From positions 62,001-126,000 of the forward strand of contig JBOHRL010000100.1 of NCBI GenBank assembly GCA_050732695.1: a DNA stretch of 64,000 bases, in the 5' to 3' direction. The stretch's first letter is position 1. The number at the start of each line of letters is the position of its first letter. This stretch comes from JBFFZF01 sp050732695 (GTDB taxonomy: Bacteria > Gemmatimonadota > Gemmatimonadetes > Longimicrobiales > RSA9). The notes beneath the pieces were generated by a model. The model was not told the origin of the DNA. It saw nothing but the letters and a program-made list of their open reading frames with translations, and made no database searches. Below are positions 45,034 through 54,475 of this stretch, one piece after another. The translations under genes and the position numbers were made by a program.

Positions 45034-45128
45034 TGGCGGACGCAGGGTTCGTATTCTGGGGTCTGTTCGCCGCCTTTGCTTTTATCGTGGCGGCCTACGT
45101 GTTGTGGATGTGGTGGGTCGAGCGATGA
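45033..45128 (+). CDS. 31-residue membrane micro-protein, symporter accessory-like
   Basis: A single-helix micro-protein (ADAGFVFWGLFAAFAFIVAA, then YVLWMWWVER) between two coupled genes. Its ATG shares a base with the upstream stop (TGATG) and its own stop overlaps the symporter ATG (ATGA). Small aromatic-rich single-helix subunits encoded just before SSS symporters are known as symporter accessory proteins, and the double overlap argues strongly that this frame is translated. It is expected to sit in the inner membrane with the symporter. Confidence 0.75.
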   Translation: MADAGFVFWGLFAAFAFIVAAYVLWMWWVER

Positions 45129-46543
45129 CCACGCCGATCATCGTATTCGCCCTGTACTTCGCCGTCGTGTTCGCGATTGGCTGGGTGAGCATGCGTGCGA
45201 CGCGCGACGAGGCGGATTACTGGATCGCGGGCGGCAAGCTCGGCTGGCTGGTTGGCGGCGCGACAATGGCGGCGACGCACACCAGTGCCGGCACGTTCAT
45301 CGGCACCATCGGTGTGATGTACACCGCAGGCTGGTCGTTCGGCTGGCTCGTCCTTTCCATTCCGCTCGGCTACTGGTTCATGACCGCCGTCCTCGCGCCT
45401 CGCTTCACCCGCGTCCGCGAACTGACCCTGCCTGCTTTCCTCGAGGCTCGCTACTACGGCCGCGCTCCCCGCGCGCTCGGCGCCTGCATCATACTCATAG
45501 CGTACATCGTCTACATCCAGGCACAGATCGTGGCCGGCGGCATCATCGCCAATGTCGCGTTCGGCATTCCTCCGACATGGGGAATGATCGGTTTCACGGC
45601 AATACTCCTCGCGTACACCGTGCTCGGCGGCATGATTGCCGTAGTCTGGACCGACTTCTTCCAGCTCGGCGTGATGGTGCTGGGTGTGCTGGCGGCGCTG
45701 CCCATCGCCGTGAATCAGGTAGGTGGCACCGGTGAGCTGTTCCGCCTCGTCCAGGCCGCCAATCCGGATACGTTCACGTGGAACGCGTTCCCGCCTTCCC
45801 TGCTCTTCACAATGGGCCTCTCGTTCATGCTCGGCTCGGTAGCCGGCCCGGAAAAGCTGACCCGGCTTTACGCAATGAAGGACATGCGCACGATCCGCCG
45901 TGCAACGCTGCTCACGATCGTCACAGTGTGCGGCATGAACCTCACCGTCTTCCTGCTCTCTCTGGTCAGCATCGTCATGTTCCCCGCCCTGCCCACCGGC
46001 GACCTCGCCATGCCCATGATCGCGACCGCCGTACTGCCGCCCATCTTGGGTTCCATCATGCTCGCCGCCGTCACAGCCGCCATGATGTCCACGGTCGATT
46101 CGCTGTTGATCGTTGCCGGCTCGGCACTCAGCCTCGATATCTACCGCACGCTGATCGATCCTGGCGTCTCGCCGCGGCGACGGATGTGGATCGATCGCGC
46201 GGGTATCGCCCTCGTCGGCATCATGCCGGTCATCCTGTTGCTCTCCGGCGTGGGCGAGGGCGAACTGGTACAGTTCATCGTGCTGCTCTTCACCGGCCTG
46301 ATGGCCTCCAGCTTCTTCGTGCCGGTCGTCCTCGGCGTCTATTGGCGCCGCGCCACCCGGCAGGGCGCTCTGGCCGCCATGCTCGGCGGCGTTACCATGA
46401 CGTTACTCTGGGAAGCGTTCGGCCCGACCGCGATCGACCCCGTGCTGCCCGGATTCATTGCGTCACTGTCACTGATGCTGCTCGTCAGCCTCAGCACACC
46501 GCGACCGCCCGCCTCGGCGCTCAGTCCGTACTTCCCGGCCTGA
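45125..46543 (+). CDS. Sodium/solute symporter (SSS family)
   Basis: A 472-residue membrane transporter with about 13 helices. It opens IIVFALYFAVVFAIGWVSMRAT followed by DYWIAGGKLGWLVGGATMAAT, the typical SSS start. GSVAGPEKLTRLYAMKDMRTIRRA matches the SSS signature region, and MMSTVDSLLIVAGSALSLDIYR carries the conserved helix that helps bind sodium. It imports an organic solute with sodium; the substrate is not predictable. The ATG at 45125 is fixed by the overlap with the micro-protein gene. Confidence 0.93.
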   Translation: MTTPIIVFALYFAVVFAIGWVSMRATRDEADYWIAGGKLGWLVGGATMAATHTSAGTFIGTIGVMYTAGWSFGWLVLSIPLGYWFMTAVLAPRFTRVRELTLPAFLEARYYGRAPRALGACIILIAYIVYIQAQIVAGGIIANVAFGIPPTWGMIGFTAILLAYTVLGGMIAVVWTDFFQLGVMVLGVLAALPIAVNQVGGTGELFRLVQAANPDTFTWNAFPPSLLFTMGLSFMLGSVAGPEKLTRLYAMKDMRTIRRATLLTIVTVCGMNLTVFLLSLVSIVMFPALPTGDLAMPMIATAVLPPILGSIMLAAVTAAMMSTVDSLLIVAGSALSLDIYRTLIDPGVSPRRRMWIDRAGIALVGIMPVILLLSGVGEGELVQFIVLLFTGLMASSFFVPVVLGVYWRRATRQGALAAMLGGVTMTLLWEAFGPTAIDPVLPGFIASLSLMLLVSLSTPRPPASALSPYFPA

Positions 46544-46577
46544 GCCACGCGATGAGACTGCGATCGCTGGCGGCGGG

Positions 46578-46621
46578 ACGGACGATTCCGGGAGCCCAGG
46601 AACAGCCCCGGAAACGTCCGT
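46578..46621. terminator. Bidirectional hairpin between symporter and ankyrin genes
   Basis: Near-perfect 14-15-bp inverted repeat (ACGGACGATTCCGGG / CCCGGAAACGTCCGT, one mismatch) with a ~14-nt loop, filling the gap between convergent genes and abutting the ankyrin stop. The position and stem length fit a bidirectional terminator. T-runs are weak. Confidence 0.65.
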
Positions 46622-48673
46622 TCAATCACACGATTGGCACTTGTGATTGTTCGTCGCACCCATGCTTTCGAGAAGCGCGATCGTCTCGGGGAACGGCTGC
46701 ACACGTTGCTGTGGGCCATTCGCCATATCGACAGTGGTCTGACCGCGGCGGCTGACCACGGTCACGTCCGCGCCCTTCTCGACGAGGTAGCGAATCATTT
46801 CGTTGTCACCGCGCGCGGCCGCATTGTGCACGGCCGAGTAGCCGTCGTGATCGCGAACGTTCACGTCGACGCCGAGTTCTTCGACCAGGTATTGCACAGC
46901 GGTGAGCCAGCCGTCGGGAACGTGCCGGTGCTGCTGGCCGACGCGTGAGGTTCCATAGCCGACGCCAGAGGCGGCATGGAGCGGATGGACGGCCGGTCCG
47001 CCGACGGTCACGGGGGGCAAACCCGACGGATCCTTCGCGTCCGCACTGTCTTCCTGTTCCCCACCGCGGCGGCGCTCGGAAAGGTTCATCGTCGAGATGT
47101 TCGGGTCCGCACCGTACTTCACGAGCACGCGCATGGCCGCAACGTCGGTCGCGTACGCGGCACGCCAGAACGGCGTGGCGCCTGCGAAATCGACGCCCAT
47201 GCGACCGGCGTTGTATGCGGCGTACCAGATGTGCGTCGTGACCCGTGCGTTCGGATTGGCGCCAGCGTCGAGCAACGCTTCCATGAGTTCGAGATACGTC
47301 GTCTTCTGTTGCTGATACGCGGTCGGTTGCGGGTACCACGTGCGCAGCGCCCACTCGCAGTTCAGTACCGCGAACAGCGGCGCCGCTCCATCATCGCTGG
47401 CAAGGTTGGGATCCGCACCACTCTCCAGCAGGGCCATCGCCAGATCGTAATTCCCGTTGATCACGGCTACGAGCAACGGGCTGGAGTGGTCACCAGCCGA
47501 AACCTGGTTCATGTCAGCACCGGCGTCGAGAAGCCGGCGTGCGCCGTCCATTCTACCATCACGTGCCGCATAGTGGAGTGCCGTCAACCCGCCCTGTCGG
47601 CCCACCTGCGCATCATAGGAAAGAGCCCGTGGCGCGGCGGCGCCCGAGCGCGCACTGTCGGGTCGTGTCGGCGAATCGGGATCCGGCGTCCCGGCTGTTC
47701 CAGCCCTGCGCGTTGGCCGATCGGGATCCTGCGGGTCTGCCGCAGCCTGACGCCCTCGTCCCTGCGATGTATCGGCCTGTGCGTTCGCGGCGCGTGCGGT
47801 ATCGGCGCGTGCGGTATCGGCGCGTGTGGTGTCGGCGCGTGTGGTGTCGGCGCGAGCGGCCGCATTCTGGGCCTGCGCCGCACGGCGGGGTCCACCGCCC
47901 GCCCTCCCCGGCGGCGTTTCGGCCGGTTCGTTTGCCGCGGCGATCACGCGGTCACGGCGCTCCCGCTCGACATCGTCAGCATCGGACCGCTTGACATAAT
48001 CGACGACTTCCGTCGTGGCGGCGACGTCGGCGCCTGCGCGAATCAGCGTCTCGATGGCGTCAAGCCGATTGCTCGCGGTTGCAAACATGAGTGGAGTTCG
48101 CCCCGCGTACTTATCCTTCGCATTGACATCCGCACCGTGCGTGAGCAGGACCTGGATGGCTTGCGGGCGGCCTGCCTGGGCGGCGAAATGGAGGGCCGTC
48201 ACGCCTGTAGATGTCATGACGTCCGTGTCACTTCCATTCTCGAGGAGCAGCAGCACGACATCATCGAGTCCATGCATACTGGCGACGTGCAACGGCGTGT
48301 AGCCACCCAGTCGCGTCGTTGCCTGAACGCTCGCTCCGGCGTAGAGCAGGATGCGCATCATGTCGGGATTGCCGTTCTGCGCCGCCCAGTGAAGCGCGGT
48401 CATGCCGTCACCCTGCGCGGCGTTCACATCCGCACCCTGTTGCAACAGCCGGCGTACCGTCTCGATATCGCCCTGCTGCGCGGCATCGGCGACGGGCGAG
48501 TCGGGCCTCGACGCCCCGATCAGTGCCGACGCGAGGAGCAGGAACGTGAATGCGCGAGGCCACGAACGGCGCCGGCTGAACGGCGGAGGCGTCACGTGCT
48601 CACGAAGTTCCGTCGATGTTCCCGCCCTCTCGCGTTTCCCCGCCCGTGCCGATGTGCGCTTGCTGGTGTTCAT
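46622..48673 (-). CDS. Exported ankyrin-repeat protein
   Basis: A 683-residue protein with a basic N-terminus and a signal or anchor helix (AFTFLLLASALIGASRP). Ankyrin repeats run from residue ~60 to ~210 (DGMTALHWAAQNGNPDMMRIL, GVTALHFAAQAGRPQAIQVLL) and from ~345 to the C-terminus (GLTALHYAARDGRMDGARRLL, GYSAVHNAAARGDNEMIRYLV). Between them is a low-complexity linker rich in Ala, Arg, Asp and Thr with RADT/RADTA repeats (from a 15-bp tandem DNA repeat). It ends with NHKCQSCD. ATG 48673 is chosen from the leader. It is probably a periplasmic or surface protein-binding scaffold. Confidence 0.87.
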   Translation of the reverse strand: MNTSKRTSARAGKRERAGTSTELREHVTPPPFSRRRSWPRAFTFLLLASALIGASRPDSPVADAAQQGDIETVRRLLQQGADVNAAQGDGMTALHWAAQNGNPDMMRILLYAGASVQATTRLGGYTPLHVASMHGLDDVVLLLLENGSDTDVMTSTGVTALHFAAQAGRPQAIQVLLTHGADVNAKDKYAGRTPLMFATASNRLDAIETLIRAGADVAATTEVVDYVKRSDADDVERERRDRVIAAANEPAETPPGRAGGGPRRAAQAQNAAARADTTRADTTRADTARADTARAANAQADTSQGRGRQAAADPQDPDRPTRRAGTAGTPDPDSPTRPDSARSGAAAPRALSYDAQVGRQGGLTALHYAARDGRMDGARRLLDAGADMNQVSAGDHSSPLLVAVINGNYDLAMALLESGADPNLASDDGAAPLFAVLNCEWALRTWYPQPTAYQQQKTTYLELMEALLDAGANPNARVTTHIWYAAYNAGRMGVDFAGATPFWRAAYATDVAAMRVLVKYGADPNISTMNLSERRRGGEQEDSADAKDPSGLPPVTVGGPAVHPLHAASGVGYGTSRVGQQHRHVPDGWLTAVQYLVEELGVDVNVRDHDGYSAVHNAAARGDNEMIRYLVEKGADVTVVSRRGQTTVDMANGPQQRVQPFPETIALLESMGATNNHKCQSCD
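47791..47850 (-). repeat. 15-bp tandem repeat, four copies, in frame
   Basis: Four copies of a 15-bp unit (CGCGTGYGGTRTCGG) plus a partial fifth, encoding the ADTTR/ADTAR repeats of the ankyrin linker. The first two copies are identical and the next two are identical, suggesting recent duplication. Confidence 0.88.
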
Positions 48674-48711
48674 TCGTGCCCGCCTCGCGTTTCGCTCGCG
48701 GTAGCCACTGC

Positions 48712-50097
48712 TCAAACGTTCAGCGAAAACTCGGTCGTGCTGTCGCCGAAGCTGGTCACGTCATCCAGACCGAGGCCATGCAACAGGCTCAGCATCACGT
48801 CGGCCATCGGAGTCCCGTCCGGTGCCTTGATGTGCTGGTTCCCCTTGAGGTACCCGTTGGCGTGACCGGCGAGGAAGAGTGGGCAGCGCTTGTGATTGTG
48901 CAGGTTCGAGTCACCCATGGGCGACCCGTAAATGAGCAACGTCTTGTCGAGCAGGTTCGCCTCGCCCTCGATCGTATTCTTCAGTTTCTCGAGGAAGTAC
49001 GGGACCATGGAAACGTGATACGCGTTGATCTTCGCGAAGTCCTTGACGCGCTCTTCGCGACCGCCGTGGTGGGAGGCCGGATGGAATGCCGAGTTCACGC
49101 CGCTCTCCGGGTACACTCGACCGGACCCATCGCGGCCCATCTTGAACGAGAAGACGCGGGTCGTGTCGGACATGAATGCCATGGCCTGGAGGTCGAACAT
49201 CAGCTTGACGTGCTCGTCAAACGAATCCGGGACACCGGCAGGTGCGCCCGGCAGCTCGCGCGGCTCACCGCTCCGGTTCTGAGCCTCGATCCTCTCGATG
49301 CGGCGTTCGATCTCGCGGATATTCTCGAGATACTGGTCCAACCGATGGCGATCCGCGGGCCCGACCTGGCGCTTCATGGTGGCGACCTCCTCCATGAACC
49401 AGTCGAGGATGCTGCGGTCAGCGCGCCGGCGCGCGGCGCGTTGCTCGGGTGTGCCGCCGGCGCCGAACAGCTGTTCGAACGCGACGCGCGGGTCGCGAAT
49501 CATGGGCAGCGGCTCCGTCGGCGAAGCCCAGCTGATCGTGTCGGTGTACACGCAGGCATACCCGTAGGCGCAGCCGCCAGCCTGGTCGACGTTCTCGATG
49601 CAGAGCTGCATCGAAGGAATGGGCGTGTCCTGCCCGAACCGCTGCACGTAGAGCTGGTCGAGCGAGGTCCCGACGAGGACATCCGAGCCTTCCGTCTGCT
49701 TGGGATGGGCCTGGGTCAGGAACGTTGCGCTCGAGCGGAAGTGGTCGCCGCCGATTTCCTGCGGCGAGATTGCCTCGGCCGCGCGTACATCGGTGTTACT
49801 GATGATGGTCAGATAGTCGCGATACGGTTCGAGCGGCAGCACGCTGCTCGGGCTGAGATCGAAGTCGCGGCCGGTCACCGCCGGCGCCCAGAGATTCTGC
49901 GTGGCGCCGAGTTCGTTGCTGCCCGCTGCACCGTGAACCATCTCGATGCACACCAGACGCGTGGGGCTCGCGGCCCTGGCGCTCTTTCCGAACAGACGAG
50001 CAGGCACCATGGCGTCCAACAGAGGCAGGCTGAACATCGCGGACCCGCTGCGGAGGAATGTCCGCCGCGGCATATGTCTGCCGGTGAGAAACTCCAT
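48712..50097 (-). CDS. DUF1552 exported protein
   Basis: A 461-residue protein of the DUF1552 family. The N-terminus carries an RR-containing export signal (MPRRTFLRSGSAMFSLPLLD), suggesting Tat export. Sulfatase/phosphatase-superfamily-like features include the C-terminal LLIYGSPMGDSNLHNHKRCPLFLAG. The start is supported by a GGAGG upstream. It lies two bases after the DUF1592 gene and is almost always paired with it in genomes of several environmental phyla, so they probably work together. The reaction is not known. Confidence 0.9.
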   Translation of the reverse strand: MEFLTGRHMPRRTFLRSGSAMFSLPLLDAMVPARLFGKSARAASPTRLVCIEMVHGAAGSNELGATQNLWAPAVTGRDFDLSPSSVLPLEPYRDYLTIISNTDVRAAEAISPQEIGGDHFRSSATFLTQAHPKQTEGSDVLVGTSLDQLYVQRFGQDTPIPSMQLCIENVDQAGGCAYGYACVYTDTISWASPTEPLPMIRDPRVAFEQLFGAGGTPEQRAARRRADRSILDWFMEEVATMKRQVGPADRHRLDQYLENIREIERRIERIEAQNRSGEPRELPGAPAGVPDSFDEHVKLMFDLQAMAFMSDTTRVFSFKMGRDGSGRVYPESGVNSAFHPASHHGGREERVKDFAKINAYHVSMVPYFLEKLKNTIEGEANLLDKTLLIYGSPMGDSNLHNHKRCPLFLAGHANGYLKGNQHIKAPDGTPMADVMLSLLHGLGLDDVTSFGDSTTEFSLNV

Positions 50098-50099
50098 GA

Positions 50100-52607
50100 T
50101 CAGAATCCTCCGTTGTCCGTTGTAGACACCCGGTTCATCCGGAATGGCGCGCTGTTCACGACACCGAGGATGAACGCGGACATCCGATTGTCCTGAGCCG
50201 ACGCTGCGCGCGCGATCGCGCGGACGGCCGGCATATCGTACCACTCGACTCTCCGGCCGAGACCATACGCGAGGAGATTCGCGGTGAAGTTCCGGATCAG
50301 TGGCTCGGGCCGCGTGAGCAACGCGGCAAGCAGCTCGCCCGGATTGGACAGTACTGTCCCATCGTAGAGCTGCCCCCGCGTATCGACCGGAATCCCGTTT
50401 TCCCGGATGCGCCACTGCCCGGTCACATCGAAATTGTCGAGTGCGAGCCCGATCGGATCCATGAACTGGTGACACGAGTGGCAGACCGGATTCGCGCGGT
50501 GCATCTCCATCCGTTCGCGCGTCGTGAGCAAGCGGCCATCGCGCGCGCCCTCCGTCGCCTCGAGGTCCGGCACATCCGGCGGAGGCGGCGGCGGCGGCGT
50601 CCCGAGCAGCACTTCCATCACCCACTTGCCGCGCAGAACGGGCGAAGTGCGATCGGCGTGCGAAGTCAGTGTGAGAATGCTGCCCTGGCCCAGCAGTCCT
50701 CGCCGGTGGGTCCCCGGATACCTGACCTTGCGGAGCGCATCGCCCGTCACGTTCGGGATGCCGTAGTGCCTGGCCAGCCGCTCGTTGACAAACGTGTAGT
50801 CGGCCGTCAGCAGTTCCATCACGCTCAGGTCTTCACGCACCAGATAGTCGAAGAACAGCTCGGTCTCGCGGCGCATCGCCAGGGCGAGCGTCTGATCGAA
50901 GTACGGATACGTGAGCGCATCGGGATGCACCTTCTCGAGATCCTGAAGCCGCAGCCATTGCGCCGCGAACCGCGTAGCCAGAGCCTCGGAGCGCGGATCG
51001 GCCAGCATCCGGCGTACCTGTTTCTCGAGGACATCGGGTCGGCTGAGCTGCTCCTGCGCCGCGAGCGAGATCAGTTCCTGATCGGGCGACGTTGCCCACA
51101 GGAAGAACGAGAGGCGAGATGCGAGGTCGACGTCGCCGATCCGATCGTCGCCCTGTGCAGCGCGTGGGGCCTGTTCGACGCGGAAAATGAAGTGCGGGCT
51201 GGCGAGAACGGCGCGCAGCGCCGACCGGATACCGGCCTCGAAACCGCCGTCTTCCTGTCCCTGATCGTAGAAACCCATCAGGGCGGTCATGTCGTTCGAC
51301 TCGAGCGGACGGCGGTACGCCTGGGCTGCCAGCCGGGAAATGATCTCTTCGGCGCACGGGCGAGCTTCGCCTGCCGCCGTGGGGCGGCACGTGAAGATCT
51401 CACGCCGGCTCGCCGTCTCCGACACACCGGTCGGCGAGAATGGCCCGACAATCGCAAGGTCCCGGAGGTGCGGCAGCGTGGTGACGCCGTAGCCCAACCC
51501 GATCTGTGTGTCAGCCAGCGTGTGGTCGACGGGTTTGATCAGATCATCGACCGGACCCTCGAACCGGCGGATGAACGCGGCCGTGACACGGCGGGCCCCG
51601 GCGCGGACGTGAATCGAATCCGTGGTCAGTGTCATACCATCAGGATCGGATTCCGTGAGCCACCGATCGATGTCGAGGAGAGCGACCCGCTCACCGTCGA
51701 TTGATACCTCGAGCTGCTCGTTCAGCGCCGTGCGACCGTACAGTTCGCCCTCCGGCGCCGAGTGCAGCATCATCTGAAAGACGTAATCTCCATCCGCAAG
51801 GAAATTGTGCACGGCCGATACACCGCCGCGCGTTCCAATGGGAGCCCCATCCACATGATCGAGCTGCGATGCGGTCCGCGGGATCCTGTAGGTCACGGAT
51901 GTCGCGTCGGCCTCGGGATCACCGACGGCGATTCGACTGATGTGGTCTGCCGCGCGCAGGTACCCTTCGACCAGCGTGGCCGACGGCATCTGCACATCGG
52001 CGATGTTGTCGAAGTTCGCACTCTTCGTGTCGAGCGGAAGATAGTCGCCTGCATCGATCTCGACGCCGAGGAGATCGCGGATCGAATGCTCGTATTCCTC
52101 GCGATTCAGTCGCTGGAATGGCCGGCTGCCCGGATTCGGATTGGATGCCGCCGCCAGATCGATCCGGCGCTCGATCGTCTCGACCAGCGCCACGAGCGTG
52201 TCACCACCGGGCCGCGGAATCCCGGGCGGCGGCATCATGCCCGCGCGCAGCTTGCGAATCATCCGTTCCGCGATTTCAGGCTTGTCCTGCGGATGCGCCA
52301 CGTCGAAGCCGGCCAGCGACAGGTTGCCCGTCAGCGCCTGGTCATTGTGACACGCCATGCACAGTCGCTTCACTACGCCGTTGAGCGCCTCGGTCGAAAC
52401 CGTGTCCGCCCGCGCTGGCGATTCGAGCCTCGAGGGTGCGTGGCTGTAGGCGGTCGCGATGGGCTGGCTTACGGGATCCCGGGCGAGGATGCGATCCTCG
52501 GACAAAGGAAACGCCGGATGCATCTCTGAATCCGGCCACCCTTCCTGTGCGGCCAGACTGACGCAGATCAGCGCGGCACCGAGGATCGGGAATGTGAGCC
52601 TGATCAT
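50100..52607 (-). CDS. DUF1592/DUF1588-type protein with heme-binding CxxCH motifs
   Basis: An 835-residue exported multi-domain protein (signal LTFPILGAALICVSLAAQ). A cytochrome c-like domain carries CMACH (residues ~83-87). The DUF1587, DUF1592, DUF1588 and DUF1585 regions follow in the usual order (FQRLNREEYEHSIRDLLG; ASRLSFFLWATSPDQEL; RGLLGQGSILTLTSHADRTSPV with GKWVMEVLLGTPPPPPPPDVP). A second heme motif, CHSCH, lies near residue 730. The architecture is that of large Planctomycete-type cytochrome proteins of unknown function, perhaps oxidising a polymer with the DUF1552 partner downstream. Confidence 0.92.
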   Translation of the reverse strand: MIRLTFPILGAALICVSLAAQEGWPDSEMHPAFPLSEDRILARDPVSQPIATAYSHAPSRLESPARADTVSTEALNGVVKRLCMACHNDQALTGNLSLAGFDVAHPQDKPEIAERMIRKLRAGMMPPPGIPRPGGDTLVALVETIERRIDLAAASNPNPGSRPFQRLNREEYEHSIRDLLGVEIDAGDYLPLDTKSANFDNIADVQMPSATLVEGYLRAADHISRIAVGDPEADATSVTYRIPRTASQLDHVDGAPIGTRGGVSAVHNFLADGDYVFQMMLHSAPEGELYGRTALNEQLEVSIDGERVALLDIDRWLTESDPDGMTLTTDSIHVRAGARRVTAAFIRRFEGPVDDLIKPVDHTLADTQIGLGYGVTTLPHLRDLAIVGPFSPTGVSETASRREIFTCRPTAAGEARPCAEEIISRLAAQAYRRPLESNDMTALMGFYDQGQEDGGFEAGIRSALRAVLASPHFIFRVEQAPRAAQGDDRIGDVDLASRLSFFLWATSPDQELISLAAQEQLSRPDVLEKQVRRMLADPRSEALATRFAAQWLRLQDLEKVHPDALTYPYFDQTLALAMRRETELFFDYLVREDLSVMELLTADYTFVNERLARHYGIPNVTGDALRKVRYPGTHRRGLLGQGSILTLTSHADRTSPVLRGKWVMEVLLGTPPPPPPPDVPDLEATEGARDGRLLTTRERMEMHRANPVCHSCHQFMDPIGLALDNFDVTGQWRIRENGIPVDTRGQLYDGTVLSNPGELLAALLTRPEPLIRNFTANLLAYGLGRRVEWYDMPAVRAIARAASAQDNRMSAFILGVVNSAPFRMNRVSTTDNGGF

Positions 52608-52787
52608 GCCTGCCTCACGATCGGTACTTGCACGATATGCGCCAGACAGCGCTTGCCGGCCAGCAGCGGCCCGGGCCGTCGGAGCGCGGATCCGGACGCC
52701 GGTCTCAAACCGGGTCCAGTAGAATGGGGATTCCAGAGCGGCAACGCCAGAGCGAAGCGGCCGCGATCCTGGCAGGCAACAACCGGT

Positions 52788-54470
52788 TCAGCGGGTGGAA
52801 GCACCACGGGTATCGGCTGCGGCCCTCTCCGCGCCGAGCAGTTCCTCGGCCGCCACTCTGGCTTCCTGCCGGGCTCGATCGAGTTCGACCTTGCGGTCGC
52901 GGGCCTGTTCCTGCGCGAGTCGCAGCGAACGGTCGGCCTTCTCCGCGTTCACTTCGGCAATCTCGAGGCCACATTGTGCCGCTGCCGATCGCTCGCGGGC
53001 CGCCGCCAGAGCGGCCTCGGCCTGGCGCTGCGCTGCTCGTACAGCCGTGTCCGCAGCGACGCCATCGCCTTCCGACTCGTTGGTCGCCGGACTCGATGCG
53101 GCGGGAACCGGCGCAAAGCTGGTGAGAGAATCGAGACCACCCGCTTCGGGAATGTCCACCAGACGCCCGGCGCGAAGCCCATCGAACGCGCCCGGATTCC
53201 CGATCACCGCCATCACGGCGTTCACCAGCGCGGAGCGATCCACCGTCTGGCCGCGCTCCGCCGCGGCTCGCGAAGCAGCACCGGCCAGGTCACCCACGGC
53301 GGCGCGCAGTTCACTCATCGCGCCCCGCAGATCGCCTCCGCCCGATTGCGCGATGAGGGTGGCTTCGACGGCAGCGGCAACGCGCTCGATCCGTTCTGCA
53401 TCGCTTTGAGCCGCAACATCCAGCGCCCAGGCCATGCGCGCCGGCTTGCGGAGTGTCTTTACTCTGGCAGCATCGTCGCGCCTGCCGGCCGCACGCAGTT
53501 CTTTCGCCAACGAATCGCGGCGAGTGACGAAGCTCTCGATTGGACCCGCGAACATTGCCGCGATCGCAGACTCGAGTCCCGCACTCGCGTCGACTGATTC
53601 CGATTCTTCCATCTCTCCGGCCTTATTGTCGCTGGAGCGTCCAGGATGCGTTGACCGGCGGTAACGGGCGCCAGCCACAGGTATCGATTCACTCGCAGTC
53701 GCGCCGGGCACGTCGAGGAATCGCCGCGCAAGGGCGGGGCCAGTGCCTTCGTCCTCATGCTTGAAGAACACCCATGCCTCGGACCACGGTTGGGCCGCGA
53801 TGCGCTTCCGCCATTCGCTCAACCCTCGCTCATCGTAGCCTTGCCGGCGCAGGCGCAGGTATCCCCAATCGGCCGTCGGAACGAGCGGCGACGCGTTCTC
53901 GTCAGTATCCGCCACGCACAGTGCCGTGCCATGCGCCCTCAGCACTGCGTAGACTTCGTCTTCAAACCAGCTCGCATGGCGGAACTCGAACGCCGCCCGC
54001 ATCGCAGAAGGCAGAAGATCCAGAAACCGGGCGAGCCGTTCGACATCCTTCTTCATGTTCGGTGGCAGCTGAAAGAGGAACGGCCCCCGCTTCTCACCCA
54101 GAGCTGCTGATACCGTGAGTAGATACTCGAGCGGCTCTTCCACTTCCTTCAGGCGCTTCATGTGTGTGATTCGTTGCGATGCCTTCAGTACGAAGCGGAA
54201 CGTCGCGGGCACTTGCTCCGCCCACTCCGCGAGCATGTTCTCGTTTGGAAGCTTGTAGAACGTGTTGTTGATCTCGACGGCCGGGAAGCGCTCCGCATAA
54301 TACGGTAGCATGGCAGACACCGGCAGATCGGGCGGGTAGAAACGGCCCCTCCATTCCTTGTAGGAGAATCCACTGGTGCCGGCCAGAATGCGCGTGGCCT
54401 TCGCACCGTTCGCGGATTCACTCACCAGATCGGTCAGTTCTGGCAACGCTTGACGGGTCGGTCCAGCCAT
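52788..54470 (-). CDS. DUF72 (YecE-like) protein fused to a coiled-coil domain
   Basis: A 560-residue protein. Residues ~25-270 are a DUF72/YecE TIM-barrel-like domain (ILAGTSGFSYKEWRGRFYP, AVEINNTFYKLP, FVLKASQRITHMKRL, AWVFFKHEDEGTGP). About 30 residues of linker lead into a second region of ~260 residues starting EESESVDASAGL. That region contains SLAKELRAAGRRDDAARVKTLRKPARMAWALD, a motif I know from actinobacterial proteins of unknown function, and a long Ala/Glu/Arg coiled coil at the C-terminus. There is no stop between the two regions. ATG 54470 is the start that keeps only conserved sequence. Function unknown. Confidence 0.82.
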   Translation of the reverse strand: MAGPTRQALPELTDLVSESANGAKATRILAGTSGFSYKEWRGRFYPPDLPVSAMLPYYAERFPAVEINNTFYKLPNENMLAEWAEQVPATFRFVLKASQRITHMKRLKEVEEPLEYLLTVSAALGEKRGPFLFQLPPNMKKDVERLARFLDLLPSAMRAAFEFRHASWFEDEVYAVLRAHGTALCVADTDENASPLVPTADWGYLRLRRQGYDERGLSEWRKRIAAQPWSEAWVFFKHEDEGTGPALARRFLDVPGATASESIPVAGARYRRSTHPGRSSDNKAGEMEESESVDASAGLESAIAAMFAGPIESFVTRRDSLAKELRAAGRRDDAARVKTLRKPARMAWALDVAAQSDAERIERVAAAVEATLIAQSGGGDLRGAMSELRAAVGDLAGAASRAAAERGQTVDRSALVNAVMAVIGNPGAFDGLRAGRLVDIPEAGGLDSLTSFAPVPAASSPATNESEGDGVAADTAVRAAQRQAEAALAAARERSAAAQCGLEIAEVNAEKADRSLRLAQEQARDRKVELDRARQEARVAAEELLGAERAAADTRGASTR

Positions 54471-54475
54471 TCGGC

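Noticed and set aside
46976..48865. Plus-strand open frame of 629 residues opposite the ankyrin gene
   Set aside because: The minus strand encodes clear ankyrin repeats; the plus frame is composition-driven and shows no family.
48616..50196. Plus-strand open frame of 526 residues opposite DUF1552
   Set aside because: DUF1552 on the minus strand has a start, ribosome-binding site and family motifs; the opposite frame has none.
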